64,000 nt of DNA, taken from positions 186,001 through 250,000 of the forward strand of contig JABHSQ010000005.1 in assembly GCA_018669795.1 (NCBI GenBank). Reading direction: 5' to 3'. Below are positions 19,065 through 28,202 of the stretch, in pieces. Positions within the stretch are counted from its first letter, which is position 1. Each line of letters opens with the position of its first letter. The translations under genes were made by a program, and so were the position numbers. Below the pieces are notes generated by a model that did no database searches, was not told the DNA's origin, and saw only the letters and a list, made by a program, of their open reading frames with translations. The stretch is from Flavobacteriaceae bacterium (GTDB taxonomy: Bacteria > Bacteroidota > Bacteroidia > Flavobacteriales > Flavobacteriaceae).

Positions 19065-20558
19065 ATGATTACAAAAATTACCGTTCTAGCAATTTATGTA
19101 GCCCTTCTATTTCTAATTGGAATTTTAGCTTCTCGAAGAGTAAAAAGTATGAGTGATTATTATTTAGGAGGAAAAAAAATGGGATTTTGGGCTGTTGCTT
19201 TTTCTGCTAGAGCAACAGGAGAATCCGGTTGGCTTTTAATAGGTTTAACAGGTATGGGAGCTATCGCTGGGTATTCTGGATATTGGGTTGTTGCTGGTGA
19301 ATTACTCGGAGTTTTTATTTCTTGGCAATTTATGGCCAAACGATTTAAAATACGTTCTGACGAATATAAAGCAATCACAATTCCCGATTACCTTCAAAGT
19401 CATTTTAAATCATCTACAAACACGCTTCGTATTATTTCCGCTTCGGTTTTGGTGGTTTTCGTGGTCATTTATGTCGCATCACAAATGGATGTAACGGGCA
19501 TTGCATTTGAATCAATGCTAGGTATCGATTATCGAATTGGTGTGCTTGTTGGTTTTAGCATTGTGCTCATCTATATTTTTATTGGTGGATTTGTAGCTGC
19601 GGTTTGGTCAGATATGTTTCAAGGAATACTGATGTTTATCGGTCTGGTGTTACTACCTATTGTAGTGTGGTTCTCTATGGATCATGGAGCTGGAATTACC
19701 GAAGGATTAAACACTATTGACCCTACATTAACACAAATAATGGGAAGAAGCGATGACGGATGGATGAACTTATTTACAATTATTGGTTTCTCTATGATTG
19801 GTTTGGGCTTCTTAGGCTCACCACAAGTTTATGTTCGTTTTATGTCCATTAAAAGTGAAAATGAGATTGATAAAGGAAAGTGGGTAGCATTACTTTTTAC
19901 ACTTTTAACAGATGCTGCTGCAGTAACCATTGGTATACTTGCTCGAATCTATTTTACATCGGAAGGACAAGATCCTGAGGCAGTATTAGGAACTGGCGGT
20001 GAAGATGTACTAAGTTTGATTACCAACGAATTCTTACCAACAATCCTAGTTGCCATCTTTATTGCTATTGTGCTTTCTGCAATTATGTCTACTATAGATT
20101 CGCTACTTATTCTTGCCTCTAGTGCAATTACGCGTGATTTTTACCAGAAAATATTTAGACCCGATATAAAAGATGAAGACTTAACAAATTTTTCGAGGTT
20201 AGTTACTGTTGGTATGGCATTAGTTGCATTGGGGATTGCTATTTTACTATATTATCTATACCCAGATAGGCAGATCTTCTGGATCATGATTTTTGGTTGG
20301 TCAGGCATTGCAGCCACTTTTTGTCCAGTAATCATTTTATCTCTCTTTTGGAAAGGGTATACTGAAAAAGGAGCGATTGCTTCTATGATTACCGGTTTTG
20401 CATCGGTAATCGTATTTAAATTTGTTTTTTCAAATATGGAGGGAATTGGAAAATATTTTGTAGAATTGGATGTGTTAGCTCCATCATTTGCCTTGGCAAT
20501 GATAGTGGGATATATAGTTTCAAAAATGTTTCCGAATAAAGGTATTAAAGATTTATAG
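19065..20558 (+). CDS. Sodium:solute symporter (SSS family, PutP-like)
   Basis: A 497-residue transporter of the SSS family with about 13 membrane helices. The N-terminal region SMSDYYLGGKKMGFWAVAFSARATGESGWLLIGLTG matches the start of PutP-type sodium/proline symporters, with the substrate- and Na-site stretch in helix 2. The central GFLGSPQVYVRFMSIK and the LSAIMSTIDSLLILASSAITRD segment of helix 9 are further PutP signatures; the latter carries the Ser/Thr that bind Na+. Proline is the most likely substrate, but related members take other amino or organic acids. Confidence 0.88.
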   Translation: MITKITVLAIYVALLFLIGILASRRVKSMSDYYLGGKKMGFWAVAFSARATGESGWLLIGLTGMGAIAGYSGYWVVAGELLGVFISWQFMAKRFKIRSDEYKAITIPDYLQSHFKSSTNTLRIISASVLVVFVVIYVASQMDVTGIAFESMLGIDYRIGVLVGFSIVLIYIFIGGFVAAVWSDMFQGILMFIGLVLLPIVVWFSMDHGAGITEGLNTIDPTLTQIMGRSDDGWMNLFTIIGFSMIGLGFLGSPQVYVRFMSIKSENEIDKGKWVALLFTLLTDAAAVTIGILARIYFTSEGQDPEAVLGTGGEDVLSLITNEFLPTILVAIFIAIVLSAIMSTIDSLLILASSAITRDFYQKIFRPDIKDEDLTNFSRLVTVGMALVALGIAILLYYLYPDRQIFWIMIFGWSGIAATFCPVIILSLFWKGYTEKGAIASMITGFASVIVFKFVFSNMEGIGKYFVELDVLAPSFALAMIVGYIVSKMFPNKGIKDL

Positions 20559-20760
20559 TTGATACAAATGTTTATAAAAGTAATTAAAAGCAGTTTATAA
20601 TACTCTTAATAATACTATCTTTAAAATTATATAAGCATCACTTTGATAAGGTTATGTTCATTTCAAAAGTGAAAGCGATAAACGTTTTATATTAATTTGT
20701 TATCACGCTTACAACTACTAATTATAACACATATAAAATAAAAATTTAAAAAATAAAATC

Positions 20761-20859
20761 ATGGCAAAAAGTAAAGACTCAAGGAAAAATGTAAAAAAAG
20801 AATCAACTAAAACTCCAAAAGAAAAAAAAGCAGAAAAGAGATTAAAGAAATCTAAATAA
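20761..20859 (+). CDS. 32-residue Lys-rich small protein
   Basis: An ORF below the track's length cut-off, starting ATGGCAAAAAGTAAAG and ending TAA. The product has 32 residues, nearly half of them Lys or Arg, begins MAKSKDSRKNVKKE and ends AEKRLKKSK. It would be a very basic, helical or unstructured peptide that could bind nucleic acid. It has its own A-rich ribosome-binding region and ends 15 nt before the NYN-domain gene, suggesting a common transcript. It is a real gene only if conserved in relatives; the codon pattern and spacing favour it. Confidence 0.6.
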   Translation: MAKSKDSRKNVKKESTKTPKEKKAEKRLKKSK

Positions 20860-20874
20860 AATAAAAATTAGTAT

Positions 20875-21603
20875 ATGAATTCAAATTTAGCGGTACTTAT
20901 TGATGGAGATAATATTCCTTCTGCTCATGTAAAAGAAATGATGGAGGAAATCGCAAAGTATGGAAATCCAACCATTAAAAGAATTTATGGTGATTGGACC
21001 AATCCTCATTTATCAAAATGGAAAAATCTACTTCTTCAAAATGCAATTACTCCCATACAACAATATGCCTATACTACTGGGAAAAATGCTACTGATTCAG
21101 CTATGATTATTGATGCTATGGACATTCTTTATTCTGAAAAAGTAAATGGATTTTGTCTGGTTTCAAGCGATAGTGATTTTACAAAATTAGCAACTAGACT
21201 AAGAGAAGCTGGAATGCAAGTAATTGGAATAGGGGAGAAAAAGACTCCTACACCCTTTATTGTAGCTTGTGATAAATTTATATATATAGAAATCCTAAGA
21301 AAACAATCCCCTAAAAAAGAGAATGTTAATGCGAAAGGAAAAATTGAAGAAAATGTTGATGAAATTACTTCAAAAGTAATTAAGTTGTTGTCTACTACCA
21401 TAACTGATTCATCAGATGAAGATGGTTGGGCGTTTCTTGGTGATGTAGGGAGTTTGATTCAAAAAAAACAGCCTAATTTTGATTCTCGAAATTATGGATT
21501 TGAAAAATTAACTCCATTGATTAAATCCATAGGAAGCTTCGAAATAGAACATCGCGAAAATCCGAAAAGTAAAAATAAATTAGTTTTTGTTAAGAATAAA
21601 TAA
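20875..21603 (+). CDS. NYN domain / OST-HTH (LOTUS) protein
   Basis: A 242-residue protein with an N-terminal NYN (PIN-like RNase) domain at about 1-150: LAVLIDGDNIP has the first acidic site, KNATDSAMIIDAMDILY the middle Asp pair, and FCLVSSDSDFTKLATRLREAG the SSDSDF acidic motif. After a charged linker of about 30 residues, residues about 180-240 form an OST-HTH/LOTUS-type winged helix (DEDGWAFLGDVGSLIQKK). This is the LabA/DUF88 layout, a putative RNA-binding endoribonuclease. All acidic positions expected for metal binding are present. It follows the small Lys-rich ORF by 15 nt. The substrate RNA is unknown. Confidence 0.87.
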   Translation: MNSNLAVLIDGDNIPSAHVKEMMEEIAKYGNPTIKRIYGDWTNPHLSKWKNLLLQNAITPIQQYAYTTGKNATDSAMIIDAMDILYSEKVNGFCLVSSDSDFTKLATRLREAGMQVIGIGEKKTPTPFIVACDKFIYIEILRKQSPKKENVNAKGKIEENVDEITSKVIKLLSTTITDSSDEDGWAFLGDVGSLIQKKQPNFDSRNYGFEKLTPLIKSIGSFEIEHRENPKSKNKLVFVKNK

Positions 21604-21857
21604 AAGCATATAGCAAGGACTAAAAAACAATAATAACACGGTGATAATACCTTGTTAAAATAAAAGGAAACACTAAATAAATACGATTTTTAATTATTTA
21701 AATAATTGTTTTAAAATGATCATTTCTTTTTTATATTCCTTATATCATTATACTATTCGCCTTTTGCAACAGAAACATCAATTCCCAAAGATCATTCATA
21801 AAACTTTGTCTATATGTCATAATTCTTTTTTTGGCTTAATAATGGCAATAAAATGTT

Positions 21858-23594
21858 ATGAGTAAAAAAAAAGTATCTTATAAATGGGCATTCAAAGAAT
21901 ACATTTGGCCTAGAAAAAAAATTGTTTTAGTTGGTTTAGTATTAATTATCATACGTAGTTTGTCTGGGATGGTATTGCCTTATGCAAGTAAAACATTAAT
22001 GGATAATATAATTCCTTCAAAAGATGTATCTACACTTTGGGTTTTAATTATTATTGTTTGTTCTTCTATTTTGGTTCAATCGCTGACTTCTTTTTCACTA
22101 ACACGCTTATTAAGTGTAGAAGCCCAACATTTGATATATTTATTGCGCTCTCAAGTACAACGTAAATTATTATCACTACCAATAAATTTTTTCGACAATA
22201 ATAAAACAGGAGCCCTAGTATCTAGAGTAATGAATGATGTTGAAGGAGTTCGAAATCTTGTTGGTACAGGATTGGTTCAGTTAATTGGAGGTTCGATAAC
22301 CGCAATAATTTCTTTGATTATTTTAATAAATATAAATGCATTAATGACGGTTTTTGTGCTTGTACCCGTTGGTGTTTTTGCAATTATAGCCATGAAAGCT
22401 TTTGTATATATACGCCCAATATTTAAAAATAGGGGAGTCATCAATGCTGAGGTAACAGGTCGTTTAACTGAAATATTAAGTGGAGTTAGAGTGATAAAAG
22501 GCTTTAACGCTGAAGAGCAAGAAAACAAATCATTCCAAAAAGGAGCAGAAAAGTTATACTTGAACGTAAAGAAAAGTTTAACAGCAACTGCACTAATTAC
22601 TAGTTCTTCAACTTTATTATTAGGTCTAGCCTCAGCAGGAATAATGGGAATAGGTGGTTATTTTATGATGGATAACACGATGACCTTCGGAGATTTTATT
22701 TCCTTTACCTTGTTTTTAGGATTTATGATTGCACCAATCGTACAAATGAGTAATATTGGCAGTCAACTTACTGAAGCAATGGCTGGATTAGATCGTACTC
22801 AGGAGTTAATGGAAATGACCATTGAAGACAATCCAAAAGTTAGAACCAACTATTTAAATGAAATAAAAGGAGATATCGTATTTAATAATGTTTCCTTTAG
22901 TTATGAAGAAAACAAAGAAGTCTTGCACAATATATCTTTTGAAGCTCCTTCTGGAAGTGTAACTGCGTTAGTGGGTTCTTCGGGTTCTGGAAAATCTACA
23001 ATCGCTAGTTTAGCAGCAACTTTTTTAAATCCAACAAAAGGTGCTGTTACCTTAGACGGTATAGACCTTTCAGAAGTTAATTTAAGTAGTTTTCGTACTC
23101 ATTTGGGTGTGGTATTACAAGACGATTTTTTATATGCAGGAACCATACGTGAAAACATTCTTTTTCCTCGCCCTAATGCTACGGAGGAAGAAGTGATAGA
23201 TGCTGCTAAAGGTGCGTATGTGAATGAATTTACAGATAAGTTTGTAGATGGTCTGGATACAGTTATTGGAGAACGAGGTATAAAACTTTCTGGTGGACAA
23301 AAACAGCGAATCTCAATTGCACGTGCCTTATTAGCAGATCCTAAGATTATTATTTTAGATGAAGCGACTTCTAATTTAGATACGGAGAGTGAGACATTTA
23401 TACAAAAAAGTTTAAATACTTTAATGAAAGACCGTACAACATTAGTTATTGCTCATCGATTAAGTACTATACAGCAAGCAAATCAGATTTTGGTAATTGA
23501 AGAAGGAAAAATTGTTGAAGAGGGAAAACACGATGAATTGATTGCTAAAAAAGGACGTTATTTTGATTTATATACCTATCAAAGTAGAATATAA
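21858..23594 (+). CDS. ABC transporter, fused permease and ATPase (exporter)
   Basis: A 578-residue half-transporter. Six membrane helices occupy about 18-310, followed by the nucleotide-binding domain: Walker A GSSGSGKST near residue 376, the LSGGQKQR signature near 477, Walker B IIILDEATSNLD and the H-loop AHRLST. It belongs to the MsbA/MdlB-like lipid or multidrug exporter group and should work as a homodimer because no partner half is adjacent. A perfect hairpin lies about 90 nt past the stop. The cargo is unknown. Confidence 0.9.
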   Translation: MSKKKVSYKWAFKEYIWPRKKIVLVGLVLIIIRSLSGMVLPYASKTLMDNIIPSKDVSTLWVLIIIVCSSILVQSLTSFSLTRLLSVEAQHLIYLLRSQVQRKLLSLPINFFDNNKTGALVSRVMNDVEGVRNLVGTGLVQLIGGSITAIISLIILININALMTVFVLVPVGVFAIIAMKAFVYIRPIFKNRGVINAEVTGRLTEILSGVRVIKGFNAEEQENKSFQKGAEKLYLNVKKSLTATALITSSSTLLLGLASAGIMGIGGYFMMDNTMTFGDFISFTLFLGFMIAPIVQMSNIGSQLTEAMAGLDRTQELMEMTIEDNPKVRTNYLNEIKGDIVFNNVSFSYEENKEVLHNISFEAPSGSVTALVGSSGSGKSTIASLAATFLNPTKGAVTLDGIDLSEVNLSSFRTHLGVVLQDDFLYAGTIRENILFPRPNATEEEVIDAAKGAYVNEFTDKFVDGLDTVIGERGIKLSGGQKQRISIARALLADPKIIILDEATSNLDTESETFIQKSLNTLMKDRTTLVIAHRLSTIQQANQILVIEEGKIVEEGKHDELIAKKGRYFDLYTYQSRI

Positions 23595-23902
23595 CGATAC
23601 TATAGTAAGGTTAGATATAAAGTAAATAAACAGGAGAAGTTTAGAATTTAGATTACAATAATTAAATAAGTATTAAAATTAAAAAAAGCTATTATAAAAA
23701 ATTATAATAGCTTTTAATCAACCAACTAAACATTTAAGACTTTCTTTTTCATAATAAAATCTTCCTTGTATATAAAACATCTATCATTTAAAAAACCCTA
23801 CTTTATTTTTAAATTTATTTTATTTTTTTAATAAAACAGAATTATATTTAACTTTAAAATTTTGATAAAAAGTTGTTTGTATTAGTTTGGAGCTTAAATA
23901 AA
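23595..23902. other. 308-nt intergenic region between convergent genes
   Basis: This AT-rich stretch separates the ABC exporter (+) from the acyl-CoA ligase (-), two convergent genes. The only element I can support is the hairpin at 23684-23715. I see no ORF with coding character, no tRNA and no mobile-element end. Confidence 0.6.
23684..23715. terminator. Bidirectional terminator hairpin
   Basis: A perfect 13-bp stem, aaaagctattata paired with tataatagctttt, encloses the 6-nt loop aaaaat. A- and T-tracts flank the arms, so it can end transcripts from both sides of this convergent gap. Confidence 0.75.
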
Positions 23903-25684
23903 TTATTCATTATTCCCGTATATCTTATTGTAAAGACCCTTGTATTTTTCTTTAATAAGCTTGCGTTTAAGTTTCATAGTAGGAGTGAGGTGACCCGCTT
24001 CTATACTCCAAGTATCTGGTGTTAGTTCAAATCTTTTTATCTTTTCCCAACTTCCAAATTGTTTATTATATAAATTAACCTCTTCTTCTATTCGGCTAAT
24101 TAGTTGTGTGTTTGTTATTTTTTCTTCTATGGTGTTCCCTAAAATAATTTCTTTTCTTTTAGCCCAATCATTGACAAAATCAAAATTAAGTTGAATAAAA
24201 GCAGCAGGCATCTTTTCCCCATCACCGATTACCATTATTTGTTCAATAAATAAAGATTCTTTCATTGCATTCTCTAAAACTTGTGGAGCCACATATTTTC
24301 CTCCACTTGTTTTAAACATTTCTTTTTTTCGATCCGTTATCTTAAGAAACCCATCTTTATCTAATTCACCAATGTCTCCAGTGTGAAAATAGCCATCTTT
24401 TAATACGCTAGCAGTTAACTCAGGTTCATTATAATAACCCATCATTACTTGTGGACCTTTTACCAATATTTCGCCGTCTGCAGCAATTTTCACTTCTGTA
24501 TCCTTAATTACCTTACCAACAGTGCCAATTCTAAAATGATAGTCTCTCATGTCGTTTACCGATACAACAGGGGAAGTTTCTGTTAGCCCATAACCTTCCA
24601 TTATAGGAATTTCGGCAGCATTAAATACTCTAGCTAATCTTGACTGTAAAGCAGCACTACCTGAAGCAACAGCTTTTAATTCTCCTCCTAAAGCTTCTTT
24701 CCATTTACTGAAAATCAGTTTTCGTGCAATTTTTAATTGAAATTCATACCACCATCCATTTTGTCCATAAGGTTGGTATCTTAAACCTAAATTGACAGCC
24801 CAGAAAAACAACATTTTCTTAACACCCTTTAAATTAGCTCCTTTTGCATATATTTTATCATATACTTTTTCTAATAAACGAGGTACCGCTGACATGACAT
24901 GTGGATGTATTTCGTTTAAATTTTCGCTAATGGTTTCTAAAGATTCAGCGAAATGTATACTCACACCACAATACTGATACATATATAAAAGCATTCTTTC
25001 ATAAATATGACAAACAGGCAGAAAACTCAATGATCTTGATCTACCTAATTCCATAGGTAATCGAAGATTACTACTTATTGCATTACTTACAATGTTTTTA
25101 TGAGATAACATAACTCCCTTTGGTCTTCCAGTGGTTCCAGAAGTATAAATTATTGTTGCTAAATCTAACTCATTAACATTATCCTTTCTTCTTTCAACTT
25201 CTTCTTGTATAGAATTATCTTCTCCTAATTCTAATACCTTAGACCAATTCTCACAGCCTTCTATCTCATCAAAACAATAAACTTCCTTAAGTGAAGGAAC
25301 TTGTTCTTTTATTTTATTAATTTTTTCCAATACGAAATCACAGGATACAAAACAATAAACACTTTTACTGTGGTTCAATATATATGCATAATCATCTTCC
25401 GAAATAGTAGGGTAAATAGGTACGTCTTGCGCACCAGTTTGTAAAATTCCTATGTCACAAATATTCCATTCGGTACGATTGGTAAGAGATATAATAGCAA
25501 CCTTATCATTGGGCTTAACACCTAGTTTAATAAGACCTCTACTTATTTTATTTGCTTTATTTATATATTCTTGGGTAGAAGTTGCTACCCATTCCCCTTT
25601 GTATTTATTAACCAAAGATTTTTCAAGATTAAATTTTTCAAGTTGGTAATATGGAAAATCGAAAAGGCGTTTTACGTCAGTCAT
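23903..25684 (-). CDS. Long-chain acyl-CoA synthetase (AMP-forming ligase)
   Basis: Activates fatty acids to acyl-CoA through an acyl-adenylate. The 593-residue protein has the AMP-binding P-loop IIYTSGTTGRPKGVMLSH near residue 180, the adenylate motif MEGYGLTETSP near residue 365, and the hinge and C-terminal motif DGYFHTGDIGELDKDGFLKITDRKKE near residues 425-460. It resembles the FAA1/FadD15 group with a long central region (PRLLEKVYDKIYAKG). It likely supplies the beta-oxidation operon found upstream in the window, although unlinked in transcription. A 6-bp inverted repeat followed by six T lies directly before its ATG. Confidence 0.92.
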   Translation of the reverse strand: MTDVKRLFDFPYYQLEKFNLEKSLVNKYKGEWVATSTQEYINKANKISRGLIKLGVKPNDKVAIISLTNRTEWNICDIGILQTGAQDVPIYPTISEDDYAYILNHSKSVYCFVSCDFVLEKINKIKEQVPSLKEVYCFDEIEGCENWSKVLELGEDNSIQEEVERRKDNVNELDLATIIYTSGTTGRPKGVMLSHKNIVSNAISSNLRLPMELGRSRSLSFLPVCHIYERMLLYMYQYCGVSIHFAESLETISENLNEIHPHVMSAVPRLLEKVYDKIYAKGANLKGVKKMLFFWAVNLGLRYQPYGQNGWWYEFQLKIARKLIFSKWKEALGGELKAVASGSAALQSRLARVFNAAEIPIMEGYGLTETSPVVSVNDMRDYHFRIGTVGKVIKDTEVKIAADGEILVKGPQVMMGYYNEPELTASVLKDGYFHTGDIGELDKDGFLKITDRKKEMFKTSGGKYVAPQVLENAMKESLFIEQIMVIGDGEKMPAAFIQLNFDFVNDWAKRKEIILGNTIEEKITNTQLISRIEEEVNLYNKQFGSWEKIKRFELTPDTWSIEAGHLTPTMKLKRKLIKEKYKGLYNKIYGNNE

Positions 25685-25690
25685 AAAAAA

Positions 25691-25707
25691 GGATATTTAG
25701 TATATCC
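25691..25707 (-). promoter_or_regulatory. Inverted repeat before the acyl-CoA ligase start
   Basis: Minus-strand ggatatactaaatatcc forms a 6-bp stem with a 5-nt loop, followed by TTTTTT and then ATG. It could hide the ribosome-binding region, weakly attenuate transcription, or be a small operator. The stem has only two G-C pairs. Confidence 0.35.
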
Positions 25708-25741
25708 TGCAAAGTATGAAAATATTTCAAGTTTTTTAAAT

Positions 25742-25774
25742 AAAAAAGAGCAACCTTAAGATTACTCTTTTTTT
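25742..25774 (-). terminator. Terminator of the carboxypeptidase gene
   Basis: The arms aaaaaagag and ctctttttt flank an AT-rich centre with partial further pairing. On the minus strand the structure ends in a T-run. It lies directly after the stop codon of the M14 peptidase gene. Confidence 0.55.
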
Positions 25775-25782
25775 ATTTTATT

Positions 25783-28182
25783 CTAATTTTTAATAATTTT
25801 AAATATTTTAGTATGATCATTCGAAGTAAACTTTATAAGGTATATACCTTTTGTGTATTGACTGTAATCTATAGTCTGCGAACCCGAATAGACTGATGGT
25901 GTTCTAATTAACTGCCCTTGTATATTATAAATGCCTAATGTGTAATTGTTTTTAGGTGTGGTTATGTATAGTAAATTACTTACGGGATTTGGGTATACAC
26001 TAAACTGAGATGCTAAAACATCTGCATTACTAAGAGTTCCATCATCAAGAACATTTACAGTCAAGTTATCAAAATAAAAGCCATCAGCTCTTACTTCTCC
26101 GTCTGACTCAAATTTAAAACGCATTGTAATTTCTTCTCCTAAATAATCACTTAAATCAATTTGCTCCAACACCCAGTTATTTTGTATACCATCGTATAAG
26201 GGCTGCCCAGTTGGTTGACCTCCATTACTACTTCCTTCATTAGTAAAAAGGCCGCATTGAGGAATCCAAGAATTACCATTGTCTATGGAAACTTCTAATT
26301 GAACATAATCCCAATTATTTTCAATATCCCATTTTGCGTAAAAAGTAACACTTGCGCCAATCGCATTGGTTAAATTGATATTCTCTAATAGCCTAATGGT
26401 TTTATTCTCATTGTTTTGGTAATTTCCATTTGGAGACTCTGTAATGGAACTAGATGGAGATACATATGTTGTATTAGTGATACCCCACCCATTATTATCA
26501 AAATTATCAGTTGTACTATCTCCGATATCTTCAAAAACAGGAATTAAACTTCCAAATATTTTATTTAATAAAATTTTAGTATCATAACTGCCATTGTTTA
26601 TTATAATTTCAAACACAATTGGATCTCCAGCTTGAGTTTCATTAATTAAAGTATATTGAATGGTACCATTAGTTTCTTCCAATACATCTAAATTTGAAAA
26701 TGAAATAGGATCACCAACTGCACTTATATTTGTAGAAATAGGATTGATGCTTATTGTAAAATTTCCAGATCCAGAAAGCCCTAATCTTTTTAAGTCGAAC
26801 GTTTGATCTATAATAACCTCATTACCTAAAAAAAGAGGAGAAGTGTCGATTAAAGCAGCATAATTGTTCACCATTTTTGCTGAGGTAATATTTAGATACA
26901 TCATGCTTTTAGCAATCCCTTCTATTTGATTTGAAGGTGGCCAAAACTCAGGACCTATTTCTGGAGTCATTGCATAAATTTTTTCGTGAGTGCCTATAGT
27001 TCCATACATGAAGTCATCACTATCTCCTGCTGCAGGATATAATCCAGACGATAAAATATTATCAAATCCATTTTGTGAGACTAATACTTCAGATACTATC
27101 TCAAATAATTCATTTTCAGGAGTTGGAACATCATTGGCATAACCGTAAGGATATAACAATAGATTTCCATAGGAGTGATTATTAAAAGCCATGACAAAAT
27201 CATGCTGCTCACAAAACCATTTGATAGCTTGATTCTCCACTTCTGAAAAGGGAGCCGTTCCATGGTAAGTTTGGTTATTCGGATCATTAGAAGCACCTTC
27301 TCCTCCCCAAATTCCATCTGCGGGATCGCCATTAATATAGTAATCGTAATTACGATTGTTGTCTACCCCATTTCCATTCTTTCTGTTTTTTCTCCAAAAA
27401 CCACCTCCGTTCGGATCTGTTTTCTCGTTATATAAATAACCATCTGGATTAATAACTGGAACAAAAAATAATTCTGTGTTATCAACGATACTTTTTATTT
27501 CATTGTCTACATTATAATTTTCTAACAAATACCACATGTAAAAAATAAGCTGTGAGAGTGAATTTGGTTCTCTAGCATGATGAATAGCAGTATAAAGAAT
27601 CTGAGGTTCATTTTCTGAGCTATTATTTGGATTGTCACTAATCTTAACCCATTTAATACCGTTTCCTCCTATTGGTGGTGTTGTTGAATTATCTGGTTGA
27701 CCTTCAGTAATAAAATCACTAATATTTTCTTTTGTTGTTATTAAATCTGGATACAAAGACTTCATAAGATCTAATTCATCTAACATTTCTTGGTAAGTTA
27801 GATAACCTCCCATAGAGCCTAGATTAAAATTATCGGGTGTTTGGTAATCAGAAGAGGTTTGATCAGTGCAAAATAAGTTTCTTTCAGCTACGCTATTCAT
27901 ACTATTTCGTTGAAGAAAATATTCTTTTGAATCTTCAATTAAAATATCTACTGTGTAACCTGCATTTCTTGCAGTTTGTATTTCTGAAATAGAGAAATCA
28001 GAAATAATAAAAACTCCTTTTTTGTGAATTCCATGATCAATAGGGATTCCAAATGATGCTAATTTTATTAAATCTTCAGATTGATTGTAACTAATTTTAG
28101 CACGTTGGTGTTTTTCTTGAACATCTTGACCAAACATAATCTGTATGATCAAAAATACGGGTAATAGTAATTTTTTTTTCAA
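25783..28182 (-). CDS. M14 zinc carboxypeptidase with T9SS sorting domain
   Basis: A 799-residue secreted peptidase. After a signal peptide (IQIMFGQ) and a pro-region of about 100 residues, the M14 domain spans about 125-440. The zinc motif is H202-x-x-E205 in AIHHAREP; VINPDGYLYN and RKNRKNGNGVDNNRNYDY are the substrate-binding blocks; NNHSYG supplies the third ligand; and the catalytic Glu is in MTPEIGPEF. A beta-sandwich of the MAM/CUB-like type sits at about 560-715. Residues about 725-799 form a type A T9SS C-terminal domain (FSVYPNPVSNLLYI to the end, YTKGIYLIKFT). It is therefore exported across the outer membrane and probably bound to the surface. It starts 20 nt after purL. Confidence 0.93.
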   Translation of the reverse strand: MKKKLLLPVFLIIQIMFGQDVQEKHQRAKISYNQSEDLIKLASFGIPIDHGIHKKGVFIISDFSISEIQTARNAGYTVDILIEDSKEYFLQRNSMNSVAERNLFCTDQTSSDYQTPDNFNLGSMGGYLTYQEMLDELDLMKSLYPDLITTKENISDFITEGQPDNSTTPPIGGNGIKWVKISDNPNNSSENEPQILYTAIHHAREPNSLSQLIFYMWYLLENYNVDNEIKSIVDNTELFFVPVINPDGYLYNEKTDPNGGGFWRKNRKNGNGVDNNRNYDYYINGDPADGIWGGEGASNDPNNQTYHGTAPFSEVENQAIKWFCEQHDFVMAFNNHSYGNLLLYPYGYANDVPTPENELFEIVSEVLVSQNGFDNILSSGLYPAAGDSDDFMYGTIGTHEKIYAMTPEIGPEFWPPSNQIEGIAKSMMYLNITSAKMVNNYAALIDTSPLFLGNEVIIDQTFDLKRLGLSGSGNFTISINPISTNISAVGDPISFSNLDVLEETNGTIQYTLINETQAGDPIVFEIIINNGSYDTKILLNKIFGSLIPVFEDIGDSTTDNFDNNGWGITNTTYVSPSSSITESPNGNYQNNENKTIRLLENINLTNAIGASVTFYAKWDIENNWDYVQLEVSIDNGNSWIPQCGLFTNEGSSNGGQPTGQPLYDGIQNNWVLEQIDLSDYLGEEITMRFKFESDGEVRADGFYFDNLTVNVLDDGTLSNADVLASQFSVYPNPVSNLLYITTPKNNYTLGIYNIQGQLIRTPSVYSGSQTIDYSQYTKGIYLIKFTSNDHTKIFKIIKN

Positions 28183-28202
28183 AGCTTTTTTTTAAATAAC
28201 GG

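Noticed and set aside
20673-20710. Possible riboswitch-like hairpin (aagcg...cgctt) upstream of the Lys-rich ORF
   Set aside because: Only 5 contiguous pairs plus a bulged extension, no known motif, no T-tract.
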